From assembly GCA_037144255.1 (NCBI GenBank), contig JBAWXE010000065.1, positions 1 through 15,812 on the forward strand: a stretch of DNA of 15,812 nt, in the 5' to 3' direction. Shown one piece after another: positions 1-7,110 of this stretch; the stretch's first letter is position 1, and the number at the start of each line of letters is the position of its first letter. This stretch comes from JBAWXE01 sp037144255. Lineage in GTDB: Bacteria > Bacteroidota > Bacteroidia > Chitinophagales > Chitinophagaceae. Under the pieces are notes generated by a model. The model had not been told where the DNA came from, did not search any database, and saw only the letters and a program-made list of their open reading frames with translations. The translations under genes and the position numbers were made by a program.

Positions 1-87
1 ACTAATAAAATTCTCTTAAATGAGAAGTCTTATTATTTTTATACAACTAAAACAAGGAGCATGGCTGCTATGTTCCAACATATCTAA
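1..87 (+). CDS. C-terminal tail of an upstream gene (partial, unidentified)
   Basis: Frame 1 is open from the first base to a TAA at 85-87, giving 28 residues that end in MAAMFQHI; the other two forward frames stop within 20 bases. The tail is basic and aromatic (SYYFYTTKTRS), and its stop lies only 6 bases before the next start, as expected for the end of an operon gene. Given the two glycosyltransferase genes that follow, it may be the end of another envelope-glycan enzyme, but the fragment is too short to assign to a family. The alternative is that it is simply an open stretch of intergenic DNA. Confidence 0.4.
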   Translation, partial: TNKILLNEKSYYFYTTKTRSMAAMFQHI

Positions 88-93
88 TTTATA

Positions 94-870
94 ATGACCC
101 CGATCAGTGTTGTAATCATAACGCTTAATGAAGAGAAGAATATAGAACGCTGCATACGCTCGGTCAATAGGATAGCTGATGAAATAATTGTTGTTGATAG
201 CCTTTCAAAGGACAAAACGGTATCAATAGCCGAATCTCTGGGTGCTAAAGTGATTTCCCAATCATTTTTAGGCTATGTAGCACAAAAGAATTTTGCCGCT
301 CAACAAGCATCACACGATTGGGTATTATCATTAGATGCTGATGAGGCACTTTCTCCTGAGCTTGAACAAAACATCATTCAAATTAAGCAACAATCTAAGC
401 ACAATGGTTATCGCTTATGCCGTCGCACTAACTATTGTGGGCATTGGATAAAACATTGTGGTTGGTACCCAGATAAAAAACTAAGACTATACAACAGGAA
501 CAAGGCAACTTGGTTAGGTGAAAAGATACATGAACGCCTTGAAATGAATGATACAAACGATAGTGTAGGTGAATTGAGCGGAGACTTATTACATTACAGT
601 TATTACACCATATCTGATCATATCAAGCAAATCGAAAATTTCACAGAATTAACATCCAGAGAAGCAGTAGAAAGAGGTAATGATGTAAATGTATTGATGA
701 TCATGATAGCCCCAAAATGGAAATTCTTTAGTGATTATATTATCAGACTAGGTTTTTTGGATGGGCTTGCCGGCTATCAAGTCTGTAGATTATCGGCCAT
801 GGCTACATTTATCAAATACAGCAAAATTAAACAATACGCAAAAAGCAAACGAGAAGGAAAACCTTACTAA
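94..870 (+). CDS. Family 2 glycosyltransferase, WaaE/KdtX-like (LPS core type)
   Basis: Cytoplasmic GT-A fold glycosyltransferase that would transfer a sugar from a nucleotide donor to a lipopolysaccharide or similar envelope acceptor. The N-terminus (SVVIITLNEEKNIERCI, residues 5-21) is the classic GT2 start. Asp35 lies in the VVDS motif and the metal-binding DxD is Asp81-Ala-Asp83 in SLDADEA. The middle (KLRLYNR, then GEKIHERLE) and the HYSYYTISDHIKQIENFT segment are typical of the WaaE/KdtX subgroup, as is the length of 258 residues. The usual VDSGSTDGT loop reads VDSLSKDKT here. The TAA stop overlaps the ATG of the next glycosyltransferase by one base, which suggests translational coupling. 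The acceptor and sugar cannot be told from sequence; in other bacteria this subgroup adds glucose to heptose I. Confidence 0.9.
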   Translation: MTPISVVIITLNEEKNIERCIRSVNRIADEIIVVDSLSKDKTVSIAESLGAKVISQSFLGYVAQKNFAAQQASHDWVLSLDADEALSPELEQNIIQIKQQSKHNGYRLCRRTNYCGHWIKHCGWYPDKKLRLYNRNKATWLGEKIHERLEMNDTNDSVGELSGDLLHYSYYTISDHIKQIENFTELTSREAVERGNDVNVLMIMIAPKWKFFSDYIIRLGFLDGLAGYQVCRLSAMATFIKYSKIKQYAKSKREGKPY

Positions 871-1892
871 TGAAAATTCCACAAAATATTATCTTAAGCC
901 GTACTGATAGTATTGGAGATGTAGTACTTTCGCTACCCTTAGCCAAAGTATTGAAATCACATTTCCCTGAAATGAAGATAGCTTTTATGGGAAGGTCTTA
1001 TACACAACCAATAATAGAGTCTTGTATATATGTGGATGAATTTATTAACCTTAATGATTTTTTGAAAAGAGAAGTTCTGATATGCAAAAAGAAGCCAGAG
1101 GCAATATTACATGTGTTCCCGGTTTCTGCTATAGCTAAAAGAGCCAAACAATTATACATTCCTTTAAGAATAGGCACCACTAACCGGTTATACCACTGGA
1201 CAACCTGCAATGAGTTGATACGTTTAAGTCGTAAAAAATCAGACCTGCATGAAGCTCAGTTGAATCTGAAGTTGTTAGAAACATTTGGTATAGAAAAGGA
1301 GTTCTCATTAACAGAGATCGGCAACTTATTTGGTTTAGAAAAGCTACAAAAGATATCGCCCGCTCTACTAACCATCATAAAACCCAACAAATACAATCTA
1401 ATACTGCATCCTAAATCGCAAGGAAGTGCACGCGAATGGGGACTAGACAATTTCATTGCCCTCATCAATTTGCTAGACACTAACAAGTTCAACATCATCA
1501 TATCCGGGACAGCTAAAGAAAGAGAACTGATACAGCCAATATTTGATGCAGTTGGAGATAAAGTAACAGACATTTGCGGATTAATGACACTAAGTGAATT
1601 TATTTCGTTTATTCACCATTGCGATGGGCTTGTAGCTAATAGTACGGGGCCTCTACATATTGCTGCAGCACTAGGCAAAGATGCTATCGGTATATATCCA
1701 CCAATGCGCCCCATACATCCCGGCAGATGGGCACCTCTAGGCCCTAAAGCTCAAGTATTTGTGCAACATAAAGAATGTAATGATTGTAAAGGCAATGACC
1801 AGGCTTGTAAATGCATTATGGATATGCCACCTAAATTGATATATCGTGCACTAGAAGAAGCCCAAGAACAAAAAAGTAAAGCATCTATATAA
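870..1892 (+). CDS. Family 9 glycosyltransferase (heptosyltransferase-like)
   Basis: GT-B fold glycosyltransferase of family 9, the family that contains WaaC, WaaF and WaaQ and transfers heptose from ADP-heptose to the LPS inner core on the cytoplasmic face of the inner membrane. The N-terminal acceptor-side motif is RTDSIGDVVLSLP (11-23). The C-terminal donor-site motifs are LHPKSQGSAREW (179-190) and ANSTGPLHIAAALGK (256-270), followed by GIYPPMRPIHPGRWAPLG (274-291). Length is 340 residues, normal for the family. A cysteine cluster near the end (Cys303, 306, 313, 315) follows the spacing often seen in bacterial family 9 members and could bind metal or form disulfides. It starts within the stop codon of the preceding glycosyltransferase. 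The exact acceptor is not known, so no waa symbol is given. Confidence 0.9.
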   Translation: MKIPQNIILSRTDSIGDVVLSLPLAKVLKSHFPEMKIAFMGRSYTQPIIESCIYVDEFINLNDFLKREVLICKKKPEAILHVFPVSAIAKRAKQLYIPLRIGTTNRLYHWTTCNELIRLSRKKSDLHEAQLNLKLLETFGIEKEFSLTEIGNLFGLEKLQKISPALLTIIKPNKYNLILHPKSQGSAREWGLDNFIALINLLDTNKFNIIISGTAKERELIQPIFDAVGDKVTDICGLMTLSEFISFIHHCDGLVANSTGPLHIAAALGKDAIGIYPPMRPIHPGRWAPLGPKAQVFVQHKECNDCKGNDQACKCIMDMPPKLIYRALEEAQEQKSKASI

Positions 1893-1904
1893 CAGACGCT
1901 TTAC
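1870..1904 (-). terminator. Rho-independent terminator of the DUF885 gene, inside the convergent gene's 3' end
   Basis: GTAAAGC (1876-1882) pairs with GCTTTAC (1898-1904); after one mismatch, TCT and AGA add three more pairs. Read on the minus strand, the hairpin is followed by six T residues (complement of 1870-1875), so it fits a terminator for the gene ending at 1918. The + strand side has no T run. The hairpin overlaps the last codons of the family 9 glycosyltransferase. Confidence 0.65.
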
Positions 1905-1917
1905 ACAAAAAATCTTT

Positions 1918-3696
1918 CTATTTCTTACTTTCTATATTTTTTGCCCAACTTGATAATTTATCCTGCAATACAGATAATGGAACACATCCATTTTTCAACA
2001 CCTCATCATGAAAAGAAGCAATATTGAATTTTGCCCCAAATTGTTGTTCATACTTCTTACGCTCTGCACTGATGGTCAGTTGTCCAATCTTGTATGATAA
2101 TGCCTGTCCGGGTATAGCCATGTATCGTTCAATTTCTGTAGTAGCTTCCGGTTCAGAAATCCGCTCATGTGCTACCATATATGCAACCGCTTCTTCACGG
2201 CTCATACCCTTAGCATGTAAACCCACATCCACTACCAGACGTATAGCACGGTGCATAGCATCGCTCAAGTGACCGAAATATTGAAAAGCATTATCAGTAT
2301 ACATACCCATTTCATTGCCCAATGTCTCAGAATACAGAGCCCAGCCTTCGCCATAGGCACCATACCATAAGAATCTGCGAAATTTTGGCAAATCTTTATT
2401 TTCCTGTTGTAATGATATTTGGTAATGATGACCAGGAATAGCTTCATGCAAGAATAGTGTTACCATACCTACTGCATTGAACTTTTTTGCATCCAAAATA
2501 GGTACATAGAATATACCGGGTCGAGAACCATCTTCGGAGGCAGGGTTATATTCCGCACTGGCAGATGCTGCCCTGAATGCTTCTGTCTGGCGGATAGTAA
2601 ATGGCGATTTAGGTGTATGATTGAATAGTTTTATCAACTGAGGGTCTTCCTGTTTTTTGATAGCCCAGAAACTATCGAGCACTTGCTTATCAGTACTAAA
2701 AGGATAGAACTTACAGTCCCTATTCAAATATTCAAAGAAAGCCTTCAAGTCTCCTTTGTAACCAACCTGATCTTTCACTTTAGTCATTTCTGTTTGCAGT
2801 CTATTTACTTCCTGCTGTCCTATGTTAAAAATACTATCTGCTGATATTCCTGTTGTTGTCCAATACCGAATACAATATTGATAATATTCCATACCATTGG
2901 GCAAAAAACTAATACCACTTGTAGATCTGGATTTAGGCATATACTCCTTTTCAAAGAAATCGTACAATTTGCCATAAGATGGTATTACCACACTATCAAT
3001 TGCCTTTAAATATTCAGCAGTTAGTCTTTGCTTGTCTGCTAATGTAAAACTATCAGGTATCAATTTTATAGCACCATAGAATATACTCTCTTTCGCATCT
3101 TTTACGATCATAGATTTGAGCTGAGGCAGTACTTTCACTACTAATGTTTTCGGTAATACCCAACCCGTCTCTATTCCTTTGCGCATATTGAATATGGCGG
3201 TATCAGCCCATGCAGGTAGCACAGATAATCTTTTCAGAAAATCATCGTAATCCTTCACTGTTTTAAAAGGTTGGTTTCCCTGACCAGAGCCCAGCTGTGC
3301 CAGATCGATAGTAGGTGCCCAAAACTGATTAATAGGCATGTAATGCGTAGGGTATTTTAGTCCTTCTATGCTCATGTTCATTTCATACTTGAACAAGCGA
3401 AAACTAACTTGTTCATCAACATTCAGTTTGTTGGTATCAACTTCAACCAGCATCCCTATATATTTTTGGTAGAAACGTTTAAGGCTATCCCTAAAATTAC
3501 CAGCTATTGTAATGGTCATTTTATCATTATATCGATAATCGCCATTAGAGGTTGCCTCCATTGGGAATAATTGCATACGTTCCTCCCAATACTTGGAAGC
3601 AATGTCTGAGAATTGTTGAGCCTTATTATTGTTGCTAGTATTCTTACAAGCATAGAGAGAACATAGACATGCTAATAATACTATGGATCGTTTCAT
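1918..3696 (-). CDS. DUF885 family lipoprotein, putative zinc metallopeptidase
   Basis: 592-residue DUF885 family protein with a lipoprotein signal. From the chosen ATG at 3696 the N-terminus is MKRSIVLLACLCSLYAC, a short hydrophobic segment ending in a loose lipobox with Cys17 as the lipidation site, so it should be anchored to a membrane outside the cytoplasm. The hallmark motif HEAIPGHH is at about 417-424 and EGWALYSE at about 450-457; this resembles the HExxH plus downstream glutamate arrangement of zinc metallopeptidases, so a peptidase role is a reasonable inference, but the substrate is unknown. Two upstream in-frame ATGs (3705, 3714) exist; 3714 overlaps a promoter-like element (3712-3719) and both weaken the signal peptide, so 3696 is preferred. 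It stands alone, convergent with the glycosyltransferase and divergent from the bacilliredoxin gene. Confidence 0.9.
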   Translation of the reverse strand: MKRSIVLLACLCSLYACKNTSNNNKAQQFSDIASKYWEERMQLFPMEATSNGDYRYNDKMTITIAGNFRDSLKRFYQKYIGMLVEVDTNKLNVDEQVSFRLFKYEMNMSIEGLKYPTHYMPINQFWAPTIDLAQLGSGQGNQPFKTVKDYDDFLKRLSVLPAWADTAIFNMRKGIETGWVLPKTLVVKVLPQLKSMIVKDAKESIFYGAIKLIPDSFTLADKQRLTAEYLKAIDSVVIPSYGKLYDFFEKEYMPKSRSTSGISFLPNGMEYYQYCIRYWTTTGISADSIFNIGQQEVNRLQTEMTKVKDQVGYKGDLKAFFEYLNRDCKFYPFSTDKQVLDSFWAIKKQEDPQLIKLFNHTPKSPFTIRQTEAFRAASASAEYNPASEDGSRPGIFYVPILDAKKFNAVGMVTLFLHEAIPGHHYQISLQQENKDLPKFRRFLWYGAYGEGWALYSETLGNEMGMYTDNAFQYFGHLSDAMHRAIRLVVDVGLHAKGMSREEAVAYMVAHERISEPEATTEIERYMAIPGQALSYKIGQLTISAERKKYEQQFGAKFNIASFHDEVLKNGCVPLSVLQDKLSSWAKNIESKK

Positions 3697-3741
3697 TAAG
3701 TACATTTCAGGCAAATAAATATAATTATCAATAATTATCTA

Positions 3742-3758
3742 TAACCCATATAGGGTTA
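3742..3758. repeat. Short inverted repeat TAACCC-N5-GGGTTA in the divergent intergenic region
   Basis: Perfect 6-bp arms (3742-3747 and 3753-3758) with a 5-base spacer lie between the divergent DUF885 and bacilliredoxin genes, about 45 bases upstream of the DUF885 start. The GC-rich arms stand out in very AT-rich DNA. It could be a regulator site for the DUF885 gene; no regulator is encoded nearby, and chance cannot be excluded. Confidence 0.3.
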
Positions 3759-3828
3759 ATCAGTCTGTAAAAATGGGTAAATGTGCCGTTAATCCATAGT
3801 CAATTAGTTAATAATTGATTTTTATTAT

Positions 3829-3852
3829 ACACTTATTGGCCAAAATAAGTGT
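3829..3852. promoter_or_regulatory. Perfect 9-bp inverted repeat, operator candidate
   Basis: ACACTTATT (3829-3837) and AATAAGTGT (3844-3852) are exact reverse complements separated by six bases. The centre itself contains the palindrome TTGGCCAA (3836-3843). The repeat covers the likely -33 region of the bacilliredoxin promoter, so a bound dimeric protein would compete with RNA polymerase. There is no T run on either side, so it does not look like a terminator. The regulator is not identifiable. Confidence 0.5.
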
Positions 3853-3868
3853 TGATACACTAACTTTG
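3836..3868 (+). promoter_or_regulatory. Bacteroidota-type promoter of the bacilliredoxin gene
   Basis: TAACTTTG (3861-3868) is an exact match to the -7 consensus TAnnTTTG. A TTG at 3836-3838 lies 22 bases upstream, within the spacing reported for the -33 element in Flavobacterium. The start codon is 23 bases downstream of the -7 element. Confidence 0.6.
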
Positions 3869-3891
3869 TAAGGCAAAAAACAATAGAATAT

Positions 3892-4305
3892 ATGTATCCT
3901 ACAGAAATAGTGGCTCCAATGAAGGCTGAATTGACCAGCCACGGCTTTGCAGAATTATTGACCCCATCCGATGTAGATAACGCATTGAAACAGTCTGGGA
4001 CATCCTTAATAGTGATCAATTCGGTATGTGGTTGCTCTGCAGGTACTGCTCGTCCTGGTGTAATAATGGCCATACAGAACGCTACTAAAAAACCGAATCA
4101 AATGCTTACCAGTTTTGCCGGCTACGATATGGATGCCGTAAAACAAGCTCGCACTTATATGCTGCCTTACCCTCCATCTTCACCATCTATAGCTCTGATA
4201 AAAGATGGCAAAGTGGTACATATGATCGAAAGACATATGATAGAAGGGCGTCCGGCACAAATGATCGCTGCGAACCTTATCGAAGCTTTTGAAACTTATT
4301 GCTAG
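3892..4305 (+). CDS. Bacilliredoxin (BrxA/BrxB, YphP/YqiW family)
   Basis: 137-residue thioredoxin-fold protein of the bacilliredoxin family, which reduces mixed disulfides between proteins and bacillithiol after oxidative stress in the cytoplasm. The unusual active site is C46-G-C48 in VINSVCGCSAGTARPG (41-56), diagnostic for the family. The N-terminus MYPTEIVAPMKAELT and the C-terminal GRPAQMIAANLIEAFE (119-134) also match family members, and the length is normal. Cys137 is the last residue, which is an extra thiol. It is a single-gene unit with its own promoter, an inverted repeat over the promoter, and a terminator behind it. Bacillithiol synthesis genes are not in the window, so the thiol partner is inferred from the family. 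Confidence 0.93.
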   Translation: MYPTEIVAPMKAELTSHGFAELLTPSDVDNALKQSGTSLIVINSVCGCSAGTARPGVIMAIQNATKKPNQMLTSFAGYDMDAVKQARTYMLPYPPSSPSIALIKDGKVVHMIERHMIEGRPAQMIAANLIEAFETYC

Positions 4306-4319
4306 TATTTTTTAAATAT

Positions 4320-4356
4320 AAAAAGAGGTATACAAGCTATTTGTATACCTCTTTTT
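4320..4356 (+). terminator. Strong rho-independent terminator after the bacilliredoxin gene
   Basis: A perfect 16-bp stem joins 4320-4335 to 4341-4356 around the 5-base loop GCTAT. The right arm ends in TTTTT and further T residues follow. The left arm begins with AAAAA, so it could also act on transcripts from the other strand. It isolates the bacilliredoxin unit from the guanylate kinase gene. Confidence 0.85.
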
Positions 4357-4446
4357 ATTTAGTCTAAACTACTTATAATATTAGTAATTAGATGTAAAAA
4401 GACAAAATAATTTGCTTTATTCGTAAACTAATTCAGCTTTAAAACT

Positions 4447-5016
4447 TTGACCCCGGAAAAGATCATTATCATTACAGCCCCATCAGGCTCAGGTAAAACA
4501 ACGCTTGTAAAGCGTTTATTAGTCGCATGTCCACAATTAGCTTTCTCTATTTCTGCTTGTACCCGACTACCTCGTTCTGGGGAAGTGCATGGAAAAGATT
4601 ATTATTTTTATACAGAAGAACAATTCAAAAAACTGATAGATGAAAATGCCTTTATAGAATGGGAAATGGTTTATTCGGGTAAGTATTACGGAACACTTAA
4701 ATCAGAAATAAGCCGAATTCGCAATAACAATCAATATCCTCTGGTTGATATTGACGTCCAAGGGGCAATATCTGTCCACAAAACATATCCTAAAAATTCT
4801 ATTTCCATTTTCATAGAAGCTCCTTCATTGGATGTGCTGCGTCAAAGACTGATACAACGTGGTACAGAAACCCTTCAAAGTCTGGAAGAACGTATTGAAA
4901 AAGCTAAACTGGAATTGAAATTTGCCCCACAGTTCAATCATGTGATCATAAATAATGATCTTGAAACAGCTGCAAAGGATCTTATACAAGTAATAGAAGA
5001 TTTCTTAACTCCATAA
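4447..5016 (+). CDS. gmk: Guanylate kinase (TTG start)
   Basis: Cytoplasmic enzyme that phosphorylates GMP to GDP with ATP, an essential step of purine nucleotide supply. The P-loop is APSGSGKTT (11-19). The GMP-binding region reads SACTRLPRSGEVHGKDYYF, close to the E. coli SHTTRQPRPGEVHG motif, followed by FIEWEMVYSGKYYGT and the VDIDVQGA strand. Length is 189 residues, standard for the family. The start is set by the sequence: an in-frame TAA lies at 4429-4431, the P-loop begins only ten codons into the frame, and the TTG at 4447 is the only plausible initiation codon between them. The context around this TTG (ACTTTGAC) is shared with phoH in this window. No exact -7 promoter match is seen just upstream. 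Confidence 0.95.
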   Translation: MTPEKIIIITAPSGSGKTTLVKRLLVACPQLAFSISACTRLPRSGEVHGKDYYFYTEEQFKKLIDENAFIEWEMVYSGKYYGTLKSEISRIRNNNQYPLVDIDVQGAISVHKTYPKNSISIFIEAPSLDVLRQRLIQRGTETLQSLEERIEKAKLELKFAPQFNHVIINNDLETAAKDLIQVIEDFLTP

Positions 5017-5057
5017 TAGTATTTCTTAGGTTACAGAACATTTTTTATCTTAACGTA

Positions 5058-5065
5058 TATTTTTG
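5058..5065 (+). promoter_or_regulatory. -7 promoter element upstream of the TMTC-like gene
   Basis: TATTTTTG matches TAnnTTTG exactly and ends 19 bases before the ATG at 5085. No clear -33 TTG is visible at the usual distance, so the call rests on the -7 element and its position between gmk and the next gene. Confidence 0.45.
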
Positions 5066-5084
5066 CAATAGCAGATGTATCCAT

Positions 5085-7079
5085 ATGGCTAAAAAGAAAT
5101 TGAAATCAGAACTGATCCAAGAGTCTGATCTTACTGAAAATTTAAAGCTAAAAAAAGCTACACATATATCATCTACCAATGCCTTTTCAATCAATAATTT
5201 TTCCTTACAAGCTGTTATCATTGCAGTATTAGGCTTAATATTCTATTTCAATACTTTCTCTCATGAATATGCTCATGATGACGGAATAGTGATAGTAAAG
5301 AACGAGTATGTTTATTCAGGATTTGAAGGCATACCAAAGATTTTGAGTAAGGATGCTTATGATAGTTATTATACTCGATTGAATGCTCAAAACCAATTAT
5401 CGGGTGGACGTTATAGGCCGCTTTCTATTGTCACTTTTGCTATTGAACAACAATTATTTGGATCTAACAAAATCGACATTAATAATATAGCTGCTACATA
5501 TGGAGTAATAGGGCCTGAAGATGCCAACATAGTACACGTAATGCATATACGACATGTAGTGAATGTACTCCTATATATGCTGTCGGTAGTAGTATTGCTG
5601 TATTTTCTGAGAACAATAGTTTTCCCAGATGCTCCTATTATTGCCTTTCTTGCAGCTTTGCTATTCACCATACATCCTCTACATACAGAAGTTGTAGCTA
5701 ATGCCAAAAGTCGTGATGAGATCATGTCATTATTATTCATTTGCCTTACTTTTATTTATGCATATAGGTATAAAACAGACAATAAAATACTAACACTACT
5801 TATCTCCTTGCTTTGTTTTTTTCTTGCTTTATTATCTAAAGAATATGCAGTTACAGTGTTGGTATTACTGCCTTTAATGCTATACTTATTCAAAGGATAC
5901 TCTATTCCTAAGAGCTTACAAGCTGTACTTCCTTTCTTATTAGTTTTCATAGGGTACATGATGATCCGTATGTCTATAGTATCTATGAATGGTGAAGGAG
6001 ATGACAACGAGATACTCAACAACCCATATGCATTTGTAACTACAGGGTCTCAAAAAATAGCAACAGAGATCGCTACTATGCTTAATTATATTAAGCTGCT
6101 GATCTTTCCCCATCCTTTATCTGCCGACTATTCATACAATCAAATTCCATATAAAGACTTTACTAATCCCATAGTATGGCTATCTATCTTAATGCATTTG
6201 GGCTTAATAGTATGGGGTATTATTTTATTTAAAAAGCGCCACGTATTGTGTTTTGCAGTAGCGTTTTATCTCCTGCACTTAGCCTTAGTATGCAATTTGA
6301 TATTCAATATTGGGGCTACAATGGGCGAACGTCTCATTTATCATTCCTCTGTGGGGTTTACCATTATAGTCGCATATTTGTTATACAAAGGTTATGAAAA
6401 GATTAAGCCTGCATCTGTTGCTACAGGCAGTTTAGCGGTGTTTGTTTCTATAATAGTTGTCCTCTCAGGCTTTAAGACCATTACACGTAATGCTGATTGG
6501 AAGAATGATCATACTTTGTTTTTAAAAGATGTACAAACAGCACCCAATAGCGTATTGACGAATGCTGATGCTGGTGCTTGCTATATAGGAATGTCAGATC
6601 TGCCGGAAAATAAAAATAAACGCACAGATCTACTTAATAAAGCGATAGTTCATTTAGATAAGGCCATTGCATTACATCCCAAATTCACCACCGGATATCT
6701 TAATCGTGGAGTGGCATATTATGGATTAGGTGACATCGATAAGGCTAAAAATGACTGGCAATTATTAAAGCAATATTTCCCTTCCTACCCTACACTTCCA
6801 TATTTAGATTCATTACTAGGAGCATATTACCTAAAAAATGGCTGGGAACAGTATGGCAAAATAGGTAAATTCGATAGTGCTGTGCTGGAATTCAAAAAAG
6901 GACTGGAAGTAGAACCTAGTAATGTAGATCTATGGTATAATATGGGAGGTGCATATTATACGATGAATCAATATGACAAGGCCATGGAAGCTTGGCAAAA
7001 AGCTTTGCAACTCAAACCCGACCGCGCAGATATCCAAAATGCATACGGATCTCTCAAAGCTATGATCGGTAACAAATAA
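5085..7079 (+). CDS. TMTC-like multi-spanning membrane protein with C-terminal TPR repeats
   Basis: 664-residue protein with a charged cytoplasmic start, a multi-helix membrane region (about 41-462) and a soluble C-terminal region with tetratricopeptide repeats (about 516-560 and 580-655; for example LWYNMGGAYYTMNQYDKAMEAW). The membrane part has several marks of the TMTC/GT-C type glycosyltransferases: an acidic pair Asp65-Asp66 in the first loop after helix 1, GGRYRPLSIVTFAIE (107-121), TIHPLHTEVVANAKSRDEI (195-213), and GATMGERLIYHSS (410-422). Eukaryotic TMTC proteins are lipid-linked protein O-mannosyltransferases. By analogy this may move a sugar from a polyprenyl-phosphate carrier to an extracytoplasmic target, but the donor and acceptor are unknown. 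It has its own likely promoter and may be co-transcribed with the following CBS protein. Confidence 0.8.
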   Translation: MAKKKLKSELIQESDLTENLKLKKATHISSTNAFSINNFSLQAVIIAVLGLIFYFNTFSHEYAHDDGIVIVKNEYVYSGFEGIPKILSKDAYDSYYTRLNAQNQLSGGRYRPLSIVTFAIEQQLFGSNKIDINNIAATYGVIGPEDANIVHVMHIRHVVNVLLYMLSVVVLLYFLRTIVFPDAPIIAFLAALLFTIHPLHTEVVANAKSRDEIMSLLFICLTFIYAYRYKTDNKILTLLISLLCFFLALLSKEYAVTVLVLLPLMLYLFKGYSIPKSLQAVLPFLLVFIGYMMIRMSIVSMNGEGDDNEILNNPYAFVTTGSQKIATEIATMLNYIKLLIFPHPLSADYSYNQIPYKDFTNPIVWLSILMHLGLIVWGIILFKKRHVLCFAVAFYLLHLALVCNLIFNIGATMGERLIYHSSVGFTIIVAYLLYKGYEKIKPASVATGSLAVFVSIIVVLSGFKTITRNADWKNDHTLFLKDVQTAPNSVLTNADAGACYIGMSDLPENKNKRTDLLNKAIVHLDKAIALHPKFTTGYLNRGVAYYGLGDIDKAKNDWQLLKQYFPSYPTLPYLDSLLGAYYLKNGWEQYGKIGKFDSAVLEFKKGLEVEPSNVDLWYNMGGAYYTMNQYDKAMEAWQKALQLKPDRADIQNAYGSLKAMIGNK

Positions 7080-7096
7080 TTGCCACATGTTTTTCT

Positions 7097-7104
7097 TATC
7101 TTTG
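7097..7104 (+). promoter_or_regulatory. -7 promoter element in front of the DUF21/CBS gene
   Basis: TATCTTTG is an exact TAnnTTTG match. It ends six bases before the ATG at 7111, so transcription would begin at or next to that ATG. A TTG at 7080-7082 is 14 bases upstream, which is shorter than the usual -33 spacing. If used, the element would exclude the upstream ATG at 7087 from the transcript. Confidence 0.4.
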
Positions 7105-7110
7105 GTCGGT

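Noticed and set aside
1256..1573. Antisense open frame of 105 codons inside the family 9 glycosyltransferase
   Set aside because: It mirrors a well-supported gene, has no recognisable domain and no promoter; the same holds for the antisense frames at 5411-5740, 7122-7487 and 7738-8151.
31..4615. Shared 16-base word TTATTATTTTTATACA near 30-46 and near 4599-4615
   Set aside because: In both places it encodes YYFYT in frame (the partial gene at 1-87 and gmk), so it is a coding coincidence in AT-rich DNA and not a repeat element.
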